Shown here: positions 1 through 7,213 of the stretch, one piece after another
Layout: every line of letters starts with the position of its first letter
Position numbering within the stretch: position 1 is the first letter of the stretch
Origin: Candidatus Puniceispirillum sp.
GTDB taxonomy: Bacteria > Pseudomonadota > Alphaproteobacteria > Puniceispirillales > Puniceispirillaceae
DNA: 10,641 nucleotides
Assembly: GCA_016780525.1 (NCBI GenBank)
Contig: JADHLR010000047.1
Span: 1 to 10,641, forward strand
Reading direction: 5' to 3'
Translations under genes and position numbers: made by a program
Notes under the pieces: generated by a model
Seen by the model: only the letters and a program-made list of their open reading frames with translations
What the model was told of the DNA's origin: nothing
Database searches by the model: none

Positions 1-444
1 TTTCATCACACGGCCACCCGATTTAAACCGCTCCCCATGACCCGACACCGCATCAAAGCCCAGCAGAAAATCGCGCGCCGCCCCGGCTGTTAAGCGCCGC
101 GGCCCGGACAGGTTGGTCGCCAGCACACCACCAATCGTGCCGGTCGATTTGCTTTTCAACAGCGCTGATAAATCCGCTGGTTCAAACGCCAGCATCTGAT
201 TGGCCTTGTCCAGCGCCGCCTCAACCGCCGACAATGTGGTGCCGGCCCGCACCGTTAACACCAGCTCTTCGGGCTGATAATCCACAATGCCCTGCATGGC
301 AGAGACATCGAGGCAGGCATCATAAACCGGTTGATTACCGATGCCGGTTTTCGTCCCAAGACCACGCAGCTCTAGCCGGTGTTTCTGCTGTTGGGCGTCC
401 AACACCGCTTCCGCCGCCTCATCAAGGTTATTAATTTTCGGCAT
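1..444 (-). CDS. glcE: Glycolate oxidase FAD-binding subunit GlcE, N-terminal part (runs off left edge)
   Basis: The first 148 codons are present and the frame is open to the window edge. GlcE is the second FAD-binding subunit of the GlcDEF complex, which oxidises glycolate to glyoxylate and passes electrons to the respiratory chain. Visible motifs are RGLGTKTGIG (residues 27-36), the pyrophosphate loop of the PCMH-type FAD domain, then VRAGTTLSAVE (65-75), TIGGVLATNLSGPRR (103-117) and the approach to the conserved GGR-V-K segment at the edge (GGRVMK). The ATG is preceded by AAGGAT about 9 bases upstream. It follows glcD on the same strand after a 36-base gap, the usual glcD-glcE order, so the two are probably co-transcribed; glcF would be expected just outside the window. 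The short PCMH start and the position behind glcD favour GlcE over a second GlcD. Confidence 0.9.
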   Translation of the reverse strand, partial: MPKINNLDEAAEAVLDAQQQKHRLELRGLGTKTGIGNQPVYDACLDVSAMQGIVDYQPEELVLTVRAGTTLSAVEAALDKANQMLAFEPADLSALLKSKSTGTIGGVLATNLSGPRRLTAGAARDFLLGFDAVSGHGERFKSGGRVMK

Positions 445-480
445 AAACAATCATCCTTCGCACCTGCGATTCGGCCGTGG

Positions 481-1971
481 CTAGAACCGTGGCAAATCGG
501 GGAATGGCATTTTGCCTTTATGCACATGCAGGCGGCCAAGCTCGGCGCAGCGGTGCAGATGCGGAAACACCTTGCCGGGATTCAACAGATGATTGGCATC
601 AAAAGCGCATTTCAGACGTTGCTGCTGTTTCATATCATCTTCGGTAAACTGGATCGTCATCAGATCACGTTTTTCAACGCCAACGCCATGTTCGCCAGTC
701 AGCACGCCGCCCATTTCGACACAGCCCCGCAAAATATCGGCGCCAAAATCCTCGGCCCGCGCCAGTTCGCCAGGCTGGTTGGCATCAAACAAGATCAACG
801 GGTGCAGATTGCCGTCACCCGCATGAAAGACATTGGCCACACGTAACCCGTATTTTTGGCTGAGTGTTGCCATCAGCACCATCATATCGGGCAAACGCCG
901 CCGCGGGATGGTGCCATCCATACACAGATAATCTGGCGAAATCCGCCCGACAGCCGGAAAAGCAGATTTGCGCCCGGCCCAAAATAAATTGCGTTCTTCT
1001 TCAGATGTACTGACCTTGAGCGATGACGCCCCGGCCCTATCCATGATTTTGGCCACCCGCTCAATCAGGGCGTCCACCTCAACCGCTGGCCCGTCAAGCT
1101 CCACAATAATCAATGCAGCGGCGTCACGCGGATAGCCCGCATGCACAAAATCTTCGGCCGCATTGATTGCCAGACCGTCCATCATCTCCATGCCAGCCGG
1201 AATAATGCCTGCGCCAATCACATCGCCAACGGCGGTGGCGGCAGCGGCGGTGTCATCAAAGCCAACAAGAAGCGCCCGTTGCGTTGCCGGTTTTTGCAGG
1301 ATTCGCAGGGTGACTTCGCTGACAATACCGAGCAAGCCCTCAGAGCCGGTCATCACGCCCATCAGATCATAATCACCCGCATCCAGATGCTTGCCCCCGA
1401 GCCGCAGAATTTCGCCCTCGATTGTGACAAGCTCAATGCCCAATAAATTATTCGTCGTCAGACCATATTTCAGACAATGCACACCGCCGGAATTTTCCGC
1501 AACATTGCCACCAACCGAACAGGCAATCTGGCTTGACGGGTCGGGCGCATAATAAAACCCCTGATCCTGAACCGCATGGGTGATCGCCAGATTCGTCACG
1601 CCGGGCTGTGCCACAACACATCGGTTGGCATAATCAATATCCAGAATGCGGTTGAATTTACCAAGCCCTAAAAGCACCGCATCAGCCAGTGGCAAAGCGC
1701 CGCCAGACAATGATGTGCCAGCCCCACGCGGCACCACTTTAATACCCTCTGCATGGCAGTATTTCATCACTGCGGCGATCTGCTCGACGGTTTCCGGCAG
1801 CACCACCGCCAGCGGCAATTGCCGATAAGCCGACAGCCCGTCAGCGTCATAGGCACGGCGCCCTTCGGCAGACAACACCAACGATGCTGCCGGCACCAAT
1901 TGCCGTAACGCCGCGCAAATTGCGTCCCGCCGCGCCATGATCTGCTGATCCGGTTCTGGCATCTGCATCAT
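481..1971 (-). CDS. glcD: Glycolate oxidase subunit GlcD (FAD-linked oxidase)
   Basis: This 496-residue protein is full length for GlcD. The catalytic flavoprotein oxidises glycolate, and often D-lactate, to the 2-oxo acid together with GlcE and the iron-sulfur subunit GlcF at the inner membrane. The PCMH FAD domain spans about residues 50-230, with PRGAGTSLSGG (81-91) and PDPSSQIACSVGGNVAENSG (143-162). The C-terminal FAD-oxidase domain carries VFHAGDGNLHP (381-391) and GGVLTGEHGVGVEK (421-434), whose histidines belong to the active site in this family. The ATG at 1971 lies 5 bases after GGAG; a second in-frame ATG follows immediately and could also serve. glcE follows 36 bases downstream. 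A GntR-like operator and a weak promoter (TTGCCA, 17 bases, CATTTT at 2043-2015) lie upstream. A related D-lactate dehydrogenase is the main alternative, but the adjacent glcE favours glycolate oxidase. Confidence 0.93.
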   Translation of the reverse strand: MMQMPEPDQQIMARRDAICAALRQLVPAASLVLSAEGRRAYDADGLSAYRQLPLAVVLPETVEQIAAVMKYCHAEGIKVVPRGAGTSLSGGALPLADAVLLGLGKFNRILDIDYANRCVVAQPGVTNLAITHAVQDQGFYYAPDPSSQIACSVGGNVAENSGGVHCLKYGLTTNNLLGIELVTIEGEILRLGGKHLDAGDYDLMGVMTGSEGLLGIVSEVTLRILQKPATQRALLVGFDDTAAAATAVGDVIGAGIIPAGMEMMDGLAINAAEDFVHAGYPRDAAALIIVELDGPAVEVDALIERVAKIMDRAGASSLKVSTSEEERNLFWAGRKSAFPAVGRISPDYLCMDGTIPRRRLPDMMVLMATLSQKYGLRVANVFHAGDGNLHPLILFDANQPGELARAEDFGADILRGCVEMGGVLTGEHGVGVEKRDLMTIQFTEDDMKQQQRLKCAFDANHLLNPGKVFPHLHRCAELGRLHVHKGKMPFPDLPRF

Positions 1972-2087
1972 TCAATCTCCGTTCTGCTCGTCGGTATCAC
2001 CCTACACCCATGCGAAAATGCCACAAAGCGGGGTGATTGGCAAAAACTGATCAATCCGGCGACGGTTTGTCACATGCTGGCCAGAGC

Positions 2088-2100
2088 CTAGTTTGACCAA
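2088..2100 (-). promoter_or_regulatory. Possible GntR/FadR-family operator upstream of glcD
   Basis: Read on the minus strand the site is TTGGT-CAA-ACTAG. One half matches the TTGGT arm of the TTGGT-N(2-3)-ACCAA type operator bound by FadR-subfamily GntR regulators (LldR, PdhR, GlcC). The other half matches at three of five positions. It lies about 117 bases upstream of the glcD start and directly beyond the rpmJ terminator, a sensible place for a glycolate-responsive regulator. The regulator gene is not in the window, and one short imperfect match can arise by chance. Confidence 0.3.
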
Positions 2101-2101
2101 C

Positions 2102-2127
2102 AAAAAACGGCCGGAAAACCGGCCGTT
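2102..2127 (-). terminator. Rho-independent terminator of rpmJ
   Basis: A perfect 9-base-pair stem, AACGGCCGG / CCGGCCGTT, encloses a 4-base loop (2106-2127). On the minus strand it is followed by a run of six T residues that includes the stem end. It lies about 50 bases after the rpmJ stop codon, so it should end the rpmJ transcript and insulate glcD from it. The A-run is only on the rpmJ-distal side, so it acts in the minus direction. Confidence 0.88.
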
Positions 2128-2178
2128 GCAGTATTTCGATGCGATAGAGTGTGCCGCATCCAGCGCGGCACGACACGG

Positions 2179-2304
2179 CTAGCCCTGACGCGCTTTGAGC
2201 CGTGGATTCTTTTTGTTGATCACATAGAGACGGCCGCGACGACGCACCACCTGGCAGTTTCGATCGCGCGATTTCAGCGTCTTCAAAGAACTGGCGACTT
2301 TCAT
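2179..2304 (-). CDS. rpmJ: 50S ribosomal protein L36 (zinc-free, C-minus type)
   Basis: The 41-codon gene encodes MKVASSLKTLKSRDRN..., continuing through VVRRRGRLYVINKKNPRLKARQG. This is the bacterial L36 pattern, with the RRRGR-YVINK centre and the FKARQG-like end. L36 is the smallest protein of the large ribosomal subunit and binds 23S rRNA. Only one cysteine is present (CQVV, residue 18), so the CxxC...CxxxxH zinc ligands of the C-plus form are absent; alphaproteobacteria normally carry this form. The ATG follows GGGAG at good spacing (rpmJ leader 2305-2320). It is a single-gene unit with its own promoter (2358-2386) and terminator (2102-2127). It is highly basic, as expected for a ribosomal protein. 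Confidence 0.95.
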   Translation of the reverse strand: MKVASSLKTLKSRDRNCQVVRRRGRLYVINKKNPRLKARQG

Positions 2305-2357
2305 GATAAAAGCTCCCAAAACAACGGCCGAAGCCGGTTAATCAAAAATGATCGCGG

Positions 2358-2386
2358 AACGTAGCACCGGCCGCATCGAAGGTCAA
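2358..2386 (-). promoter_or_regulatory. Promoter of rpmJ
   Basis: On the minus strand TTGACC (2386-2381), a 17-base spacer and TACGTT (2363-2358) form a good sigma-70-type promoter. The start point would fall near 2351, leaving a leader of about 47 bases that includes the GGGAG ribosome binding site. It makes rpmJ independent of msrA, which ends 44 bases further upstream at 2430. Confidence 0.6.
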
Positions 2387-2429
2387 TGGCAGATCAGGTT
2401 TTTTTAGAGGCGCACATCGCGGCAACCGA

Positions 2430-3083
2430 TCAATCGTCACCTGCTGGGCTTAGACAGGCGACGCCAGTGCCGCGTAACCCGCAATAACCATTGGGCACCT
2501 TATGCAGATATTGCTGATGATAGGTTTCGGCATAGTAAAAATCACCAGCCAGCGCTATTTCGGTGGTGATTTTGCCGAAGCCGGCAGCGGTCAGCGCTTT
2601 TTGAAAAGCGTTGGCCGATTCTGTCACCTGATCCAGCTGTGCATCATCGGTAGCAAAAATAGCAGATCGATATTGTGTGCCGCGGTCATTCCCCTGACGA
2701 AAGCCCTGTGTTGGGTCATGCGCCTGCCAGAATGTCTGCAATAAATTGCCCAGCGACTGGCGCTGTGGATCAAACACCACCAGCACAACTTCGGTATGGC
2801 CGGTCTGGCCGGAACACACCTCTTCATAAGTGGGGTGCGGCGTGCGCCCGCCAGCATAACCAACCGCCGTGACATGCACCCCCGGCAATGTCCAAAACAG
2901 CCTTTCGGCGCCCCAAAAACAACCCAGACCGAAAATAATCTGCTGCATGGTTTCGGCAAATGGTGGCGACATGTCTGTACCAAGAACAGCATGATCGCCG
3001 CCGGCAAAAATTGGCAAATGCCGGCCCGCCAGATATTCATCATCGCGCGGCATGCGGGTTTTAAATGGATTGTCGAAAAACAT
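2430..3083 (-). CDS. msrA: Peptide-methionine (S)-S-oxide reductase MsrA
   Basis: MsrA reduces the S form of methionine sulfoxide, free or in proteins, using thioredoxin, and so repairs oxidative damage in the cytoplasm. The 217-residue protein has the catalytic motif GCFWGAE (residues 54-60, nucleophile Cys55), YAGG and the TYEEVCSGQTGH segment. It ends with YCGLRGTGVAC, giving resolving cysteines Cys201 and Cys210. The about 45-residue stretch before the core is also seen in E. coli MsrA. The reading frame is open further upstream to 3227, but the ATG at 3083 has AGAGG 5 bases before it and starts a conventional MsrA N terminus (MFFDNPFK). This start lies inside the 3' end of pgk and overlaps it by 23 bases, so translation is probably coupled. 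No clear terminator follows. Confidence 0.94.
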   Translation of the reverse strand: MFFDNPFKTRMPRDDEYLAGRHLPIFAGGDHAVLGTDMSPPFAETMQQIIFGLGCFWGAERLFWTLPGVHVTAVGYAGGRTPHPTYEEVCSGQTGHTEVVLVVFDPQRQSLGNLLQTFWQAHDPTQGFRQGNDRGTQYRSAIFATDDAQLDQVTESANAFQKALTAAGFGKITTEIALAGDFYYAETYHQQYLHKVPNGYCGLRGTGVACLSPAGDD

Positions 3084-4329
3084 GCGGGCCTCTTTTTGAT
3101 GTTGGCGCGACCGTCTGTTTTGCATCCGGACAGCGCTGTTGCAAGGCGTCAACGCCGGGCAGGGTTTTGCCCTCAAGCCATTCAAGAAAGGCACCGCCAG
3201 CGGTTGATACATAGGTGAAATGGTCATTCACCCCGGCATTTGCAAGAGCCGCCATGGTATCGCCGCCGCCAGCAACGCTCATTATCTGACGGTTTTGCGT
3301 CAGCCGCGCCACTTCGCGGGCAACAGCGTTGGTGGCCGCATCAAAAGGCGTCAATTCAAACGCCCCCATCGGCCCGTTCCAAACCACTGTCCGGCATTCA
3401 GCCAAAAACGCATTGACCGCCGCCCCCGATTGCGGGCCGGCATCGAGAATCATTTCATCAGCGGCAATATCGCCGCCGTCACTTATGCGGTGCGGTGCAT
3501 TCGCCTTAAATGCGGTGGCCACCACCACATCGGTCGGCAGCAATATCCGGCATTTATGCGCCGCCGCCGTCGCCATGATACCGCTGGCCGTGGACAGCAT
3601 ATCCGGTTCAGCCAGTGAGGCACCGATGGAGACGCCTTTTGCCAGCAAAAATGTATTGGCCATGCCGCCGCCAAGAACAAGCCCATCAACCTTGGTCACA
3701 AGATTTTCCAGCAAGGCCAGTTTGCTCGACACTTTGGCGCCACCGACAACCGCCGCGAGAGGGCGCTGTGGTGCAGCCAATGCGCCATGTAATGCGGTCA
3801 ATTCGGCCGCAAAAGACCTTCCGGCAGCCGCGGGCATCAAGCGCGGCAGGGCATCAACCGATGCATGTGCCCGGTGCGCACAGGAAAACGCATCGCCAAT
3901 ATAGATATCGCCAAGCGCCGCCAGCTTTTCTGCAAAGCCGCTGTCATTGGCTTCTTCCTGCGGGTAAAAGCGCAAATTTTCCATCATCACGATTTGCCCG
4001 GCCGACATGGCCGCCACCGCCGCCAAACCGCCCGGCCCGACAACATCACCTTCAACAGTGATCGGCTGACCCAGTAATTCTGCCATGCAAGCCGCCACTG
4101 GCCGGACGCTCAAGGTATCAACCACTTTGCCTTTTGGCCGCCCAAAATGGGTCAGGATGATAATTTTTGCGCCAGCCGCAACAAGCGACTGCAGACCGGG
4201 CAAAATCCGCCTGATCCGCGTATCGTCACTGACCCGGCCATCCTGCAATGGCACATTCACATCAAGACGCAGCAAAACGCGTTTTTCGGCCAGATCCATT
4301 TCATCGGCAAACAGAAACCCGTCAGTCAT
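3061..4329 (-). CDS. pgk: Phosphoglycerate kinase
   Basis: Pgk converts 1,3-bisphosphoglycerate and ADP to 3-phosphoglycerate and ATP in glycolysis, and the reverse in gluconeogenesis. From the chosen start the protein has 422 residues. Substrate-binding motifs are RLDVNVP (21-27), THFGRPKG (60-67), ENLRF (117-121) and HRAHAS (152-157). The nucleotide side shows VVGGAKVSSK (194-203), GGGMANTFL (220-228), VVWNGPMGAFE (315-325) and SVAGGGDTM (351-359). GDAF replaces the commoner NDAF at 145-148. Most Pgk proteins end near EGKTLPGV plus a few residues; here about 25 more follow, and they overlap msrA. The ATG at 4329 follows a purine-rich GAGGGGG; the upstream ATG at 4359 would sit only about 8 bases after a TATAAT box and is less likely. 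No gap or fba gene is nearby. Confidence 0.95.
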   Translation of the reverse strand: MTDGFLFADEMDLAEKRVLLRLDVNVPLQDGRVSDDTRIRRILPGLQSLVAAGAKIIILTHFGRPKGKVVDTLSVRPVAACMAELLGQPITVEGDVVGPGGLAAVAAMSAGQIVMMENLRFYPQEEANDSGFAEKLAALGDIYIGDAFSCAHRAHASVDALPRLMPAAAGRSFAAELTALHGALAAPQRPLAAVVGGAKVSSKLALLENLVTKVDGLVLGGGMANTFLLAKGVSIGASLAEPDMLSTASGIMATAAAHKCRILLPTDVVVATAFKANAPHRISDGGDIAADEMILDAGPQSGAAVNAFLAECRTVVWNGPMGAFELTPFDAATNAVAREVARLTQNRQIMSVAGGGDTMAALANAGVNDHFTYVSTAGGAFLEWLEGKTLPGVDALQQRCPDAKQTVAPTSKRGPHVFRQSI

Positions 4330-4367
4330 AAAACCGCCCCCTCTGTGAACATGCCCCATCTTTGAAA

Positions 4368-4373
4368 ATTATA
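4368..4373 (-). promoter_or_regulatory. Probable -10 box of the pgk-msrA promoter
   Basis: A perfect TATAAT lies on the minus strand 38 bases upstream of the chosen pgk start. No good -35 hexamer is found at 16-18 bases (ACCGAC sits at 17), so the promoter may be activator-dependent or extended. The predicted start point near 4361 would leave a leader of about 32 bases that includes the GAGGGGG ribosome binding site, which supports the 4329 start of pgk. Confidence 0.45.
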
Positions 4374-4458
4374 TATCGTGGTTTCGGCGCGTCGGTTGCA
4401 GCCCGATCCGAAATCACGCATTGAATAAGCATATTGATCAGGCTATTTAACGATATTC

Positions 4459-4487
4459 GATTGCAAGCGCAAGTTGACTTCGCAATC
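4459..4487. repeat. Imperfect palindrome in the pgk / glycosyltransferase divergent spacer
   Basis: GATTGCAAG (4459-4467) and CTTCGCAATC (4478-4487) pair with one bulged base across a 10-base gap. The gap begins a second, nested bulged repeat, GCGCAAGT-TG-ACTTCGC. The element lies about 40 bases upstream of the glycosyltransferase start and includes a TTGACT hexamer. It may be an operator or a small hairpin in the leader. No standard sigma-70 promoter stands out for the plus-strand gene; TTGAAT (4421) and TATTTA (4444) at 17 bases is the best weak pair. Confidence 0.3.
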
Positions 4488-4525
4488 AGGTTATTGAAAC
4501 TCTTTTCGGCTAGGTAAATCGCCTT

Positions 4526-5548
4526 ATGGCTGTCAGTTTTGGAAGGTCAATTGGCTTCGTCGCCGGTGGAATTGGTGACCAGATTTACCATCTCACCCAG
4601 CTCCGCGCCCTTGCCAGTGCCAGTTTTGACGGCAAAATTGACATTGCCTGTATTCATCCGGGGCCAATCGCCATTTTACTGGCACACAGCCCGTGGGCAG
4701 GCAAAATCATCGATGCCAGACCGCTCAGGCGCTATATCCCGTTCATGCGCGGCAGCAGCGCAGTCAGGCAGATACGCCAGACACATTATGACAGCGCGTT
4801 TATCCTGCATCGTTCAACAAGCTTTAAACTGGCGGCATTTGCGGCATCGATAGATCGGCGCGTTGGGCTGGTTGGTCACAATATTGACACGCTTTTACTG
4901 ACCGACAGTCTGGCAGCGGATGCCGGTGGTGATCGACGCGCGTTATGGGGGCATCGGCCGTTTATTGCCGCCGCCGATAGCTGGATCATGGCACAGGGTT
5001 TGTCGCTTGATGACAGCACCCCGACGATTCTGCCATCACCGGACATGCGGGCCGAAATTGCCGATTTTATGCATCAATTGCCGCGTCCCGTCACCATCGT
5101 CAACCTGTTCGCCGCCGACCCGGCGCGGCGCTGGTCACTTGACCATGCGAACGCCACGCTTAACCGGCTTGCCAGCCAGATTGGCGGCAGCCTCGTGCTG
5201 AATGCCGGGCCGGATGCGGGCAGCTATCATGATGCCATGCTGGCCAGATGGGACGGGCCGGATCATGTGCTTTTCGACAGTTTGCGGCATAACCCGTCAA
5301 TGGCACGCGATATCGCCCTCTATCACGCCGCCGACGGTTATATCGGGGTTGACAGCTTTACCGCCAATCTTGCGTTTAACTGCAATTTACCAGCGACGGT
5401 TTTGTTTGCCAAAGCCGGTGACACGCTGCGCTACAAGCCGGCGGTGTTTCCGCTCTATCCGGACACCGGCAAGGCTCTGGACAGCATCGCCCCGGATAAA
5501 ATCCTCAGCACAGCAGCGATAATGTTGGAATCGGCATCAGATCGGTGA
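4526..5548 (+). CDS. Glycosyltransferase family 9-like protein (divergent heptosyltransferase type)
   Basis: The 340-residue protein resembles the ADP-heptose:LPS heptosyltransferase fold (GT-B, family 9). The N-terminal domain opens with FVAGGIGDQIYHLTQLRAL (11-29), equivalent to the GDxxxxxPxLRAL motif. The C-terminal domain has a VNLFAADPARRWSLDHA segment (192-208) and GYIGVDSFTANLAF (271-284), at the place of the usual G-D-T-G-x-x-H-L-A donor-site motif. Here the glycine is Phe278 and the histidine is Asn281, so donor use, or activity itself, may differ. No signal peptide or membrane helix is seen, so it is probably cytoplasmic or peripheral at the inner membrane. It stands alone on the plus strand, divergent from pgk and convergent with the DUF6165 gene. 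A role in lipopolysaccharide or other surface glycan synthesis is inferred from the family only. The ATG has a weak TAGGT about 10 bases upstream. Confidence 0.75.
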   Translation: MAVSFGRSIGFVAGGIGDQIYHLTQLRALASASFDGKIDIACIHPGPIAILLAHSPWAGKIIDARPLRRYIPFMRGSSAVRQIRQTHYDSAFILHRSTSFKLAAFAASIDRRVGLVGHNIDTLLLTDSLAADAGGDRRALWGHRPFIAAADSWIMAQGLSLDDSTPTILPSPDMRAEIADFMHQLPRPVTIVNLFAADPARRWSLDHANATLNRLASQIGGSLVLNAGPDAGSYHDAMLARWDGPDHVLFDSLRHNPSMARDIALYHAADGYIGVDSFTANLAFNCNLPATVLFAKAGDTLRYKPAVFPLYPDTGKALDSIAPDKILSTAAIMLESASDR

Positions 5549-5582
5549 ATGGCCGGGTTGAGCACCGCTTGGCAGCATCCGG

Positions 5583-5969
5583 CTAGTAGGATTCGTATGA
5601 TTTTTCTTCGATCAGGGCTGAACCGGTCGCCAGATTGATTTGTTTCTTGATCGCGGCGCGTTTGTCATTCGTCACATAGACGGCGCGTGCCAGCCGGATA
5701 AATTCCTCGCCAAAGGTTTTTGCCGCTTCTTGTTCACGAATATCGTCCTCAATCTCCCACAATGCCTCATTGACCGATTTCAGCTCTGCGATCAATGTCT
5801 GCATCTGACCCGTGGTAAAGCTATCGCCAGCGACAAGTGGCAGCAAAGCATCTAGCTCATTTTGCACATTGACCCGCTTTTCAGCATCGGAAATATGCGC
5901 GAGTTTTATCTGCAGAATTGTTATTTTATCGAGAACTTCGCCAACTGAAACAGGAACATGGAGTTGCAT
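5583..5969 (-). CDS. DUF6165 family protein, function unknown
   Basis: The 128-residue protein matches my memory of the DUF6165 family. It has PVSVGEVLDKITILQIKL near the start (residues 6-23), then VNEALWEIEDDIREQEAA, FGEEFIRLARAVYVTNDKRA and KKQIN, and an EEKSY-like tail. It is rich in charged, apparently helical segments with few cysteines and no signal peptide or membrane helix, so it should be cytoplasmic. Its function is not known to me. I recall family members beside glycosyltransferase genes in alphaproteobacteria, which fits the convergent family 9 gene 34 bases away, but that needs checking. The ATG has AAAGG about 8 bases upstream. Possible -10 boxes (TATAAA, TATAAC) lie within 40 bases of the start, without a convincing -35. 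Confidence 0.75.
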   Translation of the reverse strand: MQLHVPVSVGEVLDKITILQIKLAHISDAEKRVNVQNELDALLPLVAGDSFTTGQMQTLIAELKSVNEALWEIEDDIREQEAAKTFGEEFIRLARAVYVTNDKRAAIKKQINLATGSALIEEKSYESY

Positions 5970-6089
5970 TGCAGACCTTTATACCGGGTATGGGTGACAG
6001 ATGCCGTTATAAAATACGACTAGCCGGAAAAGATCAAGACAATCAGCCCCAACAGCGCTTTACAATCAGGCAACATGGCATGACCGCAC

Positions 6090-6117
6090 TTGCCCAATCT
6101 ATCATTCGGCGTAATAT
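6090..6117 (+). promoter_or_regulatory. Candidate promoter of azlCD
   Basis: TTGCCC (6090-6095), a 16-base spacer and TAATAT (6112-6117) each match the sigma-70 consensus at four positions. The start point would be near 6124, giving a leader of roughly 38 bases before the chosen azlC ATG. It is a modest match in an AT-richer spacer. Confidence 0.35.
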
Positions 6118-6161
6118 GTCGTCGACTAATCACTCACACCATTCATTACATGTTACCACCC

Positions 6162-6902
6162 ATGACAGACGCCCCAGCCCAACGCTCCGCCACTGCCGAA
6201 TTCTGTCTTGGCGTCCGGCATGAACTGCCATTACAGCTTGGGGTGATCCCGTTTGGACTGGTGTTTGGCATTTTGGGTCTGGCCAGCGGTTTGACCAGCT
6301 TGCAGACAATTTTACTGTCATCGATCCTGTTCGGCGGGGCTAGTCAGGTTGTGTTTGCCCAATTATGGGCAGCCGGGGTGCCACCATTGATTGTGGGCGG
6401 GTCGGTTAGCGTGGTAAATTTACGGCATGTGCTGTACAGCGCTTCGATGGCGCAATATCTCGCCCATCTACCGCTGCGGTGGCGCATTCTGTTGGGCTAT
6501 TTGCTGACTGATGAGGCCTATGCCGTATCGATTAAACGGTTTCAGGACGGGCCGAAAACCCGCTATCAACATTACCATCTTCTTGGCAGTGGCATGACCT
6601 TATGGGTGGCCTGGCAAATCTCAACGCTGGTCGGGGTGATTGCCGGAACCACCATCCCCGAATCCTGGTCACTGTCATTTGCCATACCGCTCACCTTCAT
6701 CGCCTTGGTGGCACCCAGCATCCGGCGACGCGCCGATCTTGTTGCCTGTGTGGTAGCTGCGGTTTTGTCTCTTATCTGCCAGCCGTTGCCGTGGAAATCC
6801 TGGATTATCATATCGGCGCTTGGCGGCATTGCTGCGGGATGGATGACGCATTATCACACCAGCAAAAACACCCCGACTGATAAAAATCCGAGGCCGCGAT
6901 GA
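6162..6902 (+). CDS. azlC: AzlC family branched-chain amino acid exporter, large subunit
   Basis: AzlC and AzlD together form an inner-membrane exporter of branched-chain amino acids and their analogues (YgaZ/YgaH or BrnF/BrnE in other species). The 246-residue product has the family hallmarks: GVIPFGLVFGILG (27-39), FGGASQVVF (57-65), NLRHVLYSASM (86-96) and LLTDEAYAVS (114-123). Several hydrophobic helices follow, and the tail is short and basic. The frame is open upstream to a TTG at 6090 and also has an ATG at 6150. I chose the ATG at 6162 because the MTDAPAQRSATAEF start gives a normal family length. No convincing Shine-Dalgarno precedes either ATG, so the start is uncertain by four residues. 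Its stop overlaps the azlD start as ATGA. Confidence 0.9.
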   Translation: MTDAPAQRSATAEFCLGVRHELPLQLGVIPFGLVFGILGLASGLTSLQTILLSSILFGGASQVVFAQLWAAGVPPLIVGGSVSVVNLRHVLYSASMAQYLAHLPLRWRILLGYLLTDEAYAVSIKRFQDGPKTRYQHYHLLGSGMTLWVAWQISTLVGVIAGTTIPESWSLSFAIPLTFIALVAPSIRRRADLVACVVAAVLSLICQPLPWKSWIIISALGGIAAGWMTHYHTSKNTPTDKNPRPR

Positions 6903-7213
6903 TCTGGCTGGTGATGGTGATGACTGGTATATTTACCTTTGGCACACGGTTTGTCATGCTGACCGGGTGGGTGGCACGCGGTCTGCCAAAATGGCTCATT
7001 GATGCGCTTGGCTTTGTGCCGATCGCCGTATTGACCGCGATCATTGTTCCCGCTGTTCTCATTGACCCGGCAACAGAACAGATTATTGTGACGCATAATG
7101 CGCGGCTGCATGCTGCGATCATTGCGACAATTGTTGCGCTTTTGACACGCAATGTTATTGCCACCACCTGTTCCGGTTTGGCAACATTATGGGTGCTGCA
7201 ATGGTGGCTTTAA
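6899..7213 (+). CDS. azlD: AzlD family branched-chain amino acid exporter, small subunit
   Basis: The 104-residue protein is almost entirely hydrophobic, with about four membrane helices (roughly residues 2-20, 38-58, 70-88 and 90-103). It carries the short conserved TRFVMLTGW and LGFVPIAVLTAIIVP segments typical of AzlD. It is the partner of AzlC, and the ATGA overlap (6899-6902) indicates translational coupling. GAGG at 6890-6893 gives it its own ribosome binding site. The gene ends 19 bases before the convergent dehydratase gene; no standard terminator is visible in that gap. Confidence 0.9.
   Translation: MIWLVMVMTGIFTFGTRFVMLTGWVARGLPKWLIDALGFVPIAVLTAIIVPAVLIDPATEQIIVTHNARLHAAIIATIVALLTRNVIATTCSGLATLWVLQWWL

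Noticed and set aside
379..846. Plus-strand open frame opposite glcE and glcD
   Set aside because: It is an antisense read of two well-supported genes with no family resemblance.
2399..2405. Run of seven T residues as a plus-strand terminator
   Set aside because: No stem precedes it and no plus-strand gene ends nearby.
3084..3227. Longer N terminus for msrA
   Set aside because: The added 48 residues lie wholly inside pgk and are unlike MsrA; the start at 3083 has a good ribosome binding site.
3329..3904. Long plus-strand open frame (191 codons) opposite pgk
   Set aside because: It is the antisense shadow of pgk, whose motifs are unmistakable; low-complexity Ala/Pro/Ser-rich content reflects GC-rich codons on the other strand.
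5550..5585. TGGCCGG / CCGGCTA arms between the convergent glycosyltransferase and DUF6165 genes as a two-way terminator
   Set aside because: The stem is 7 pairs including one G-T, the loop is over 20 bases and there is no T-run.
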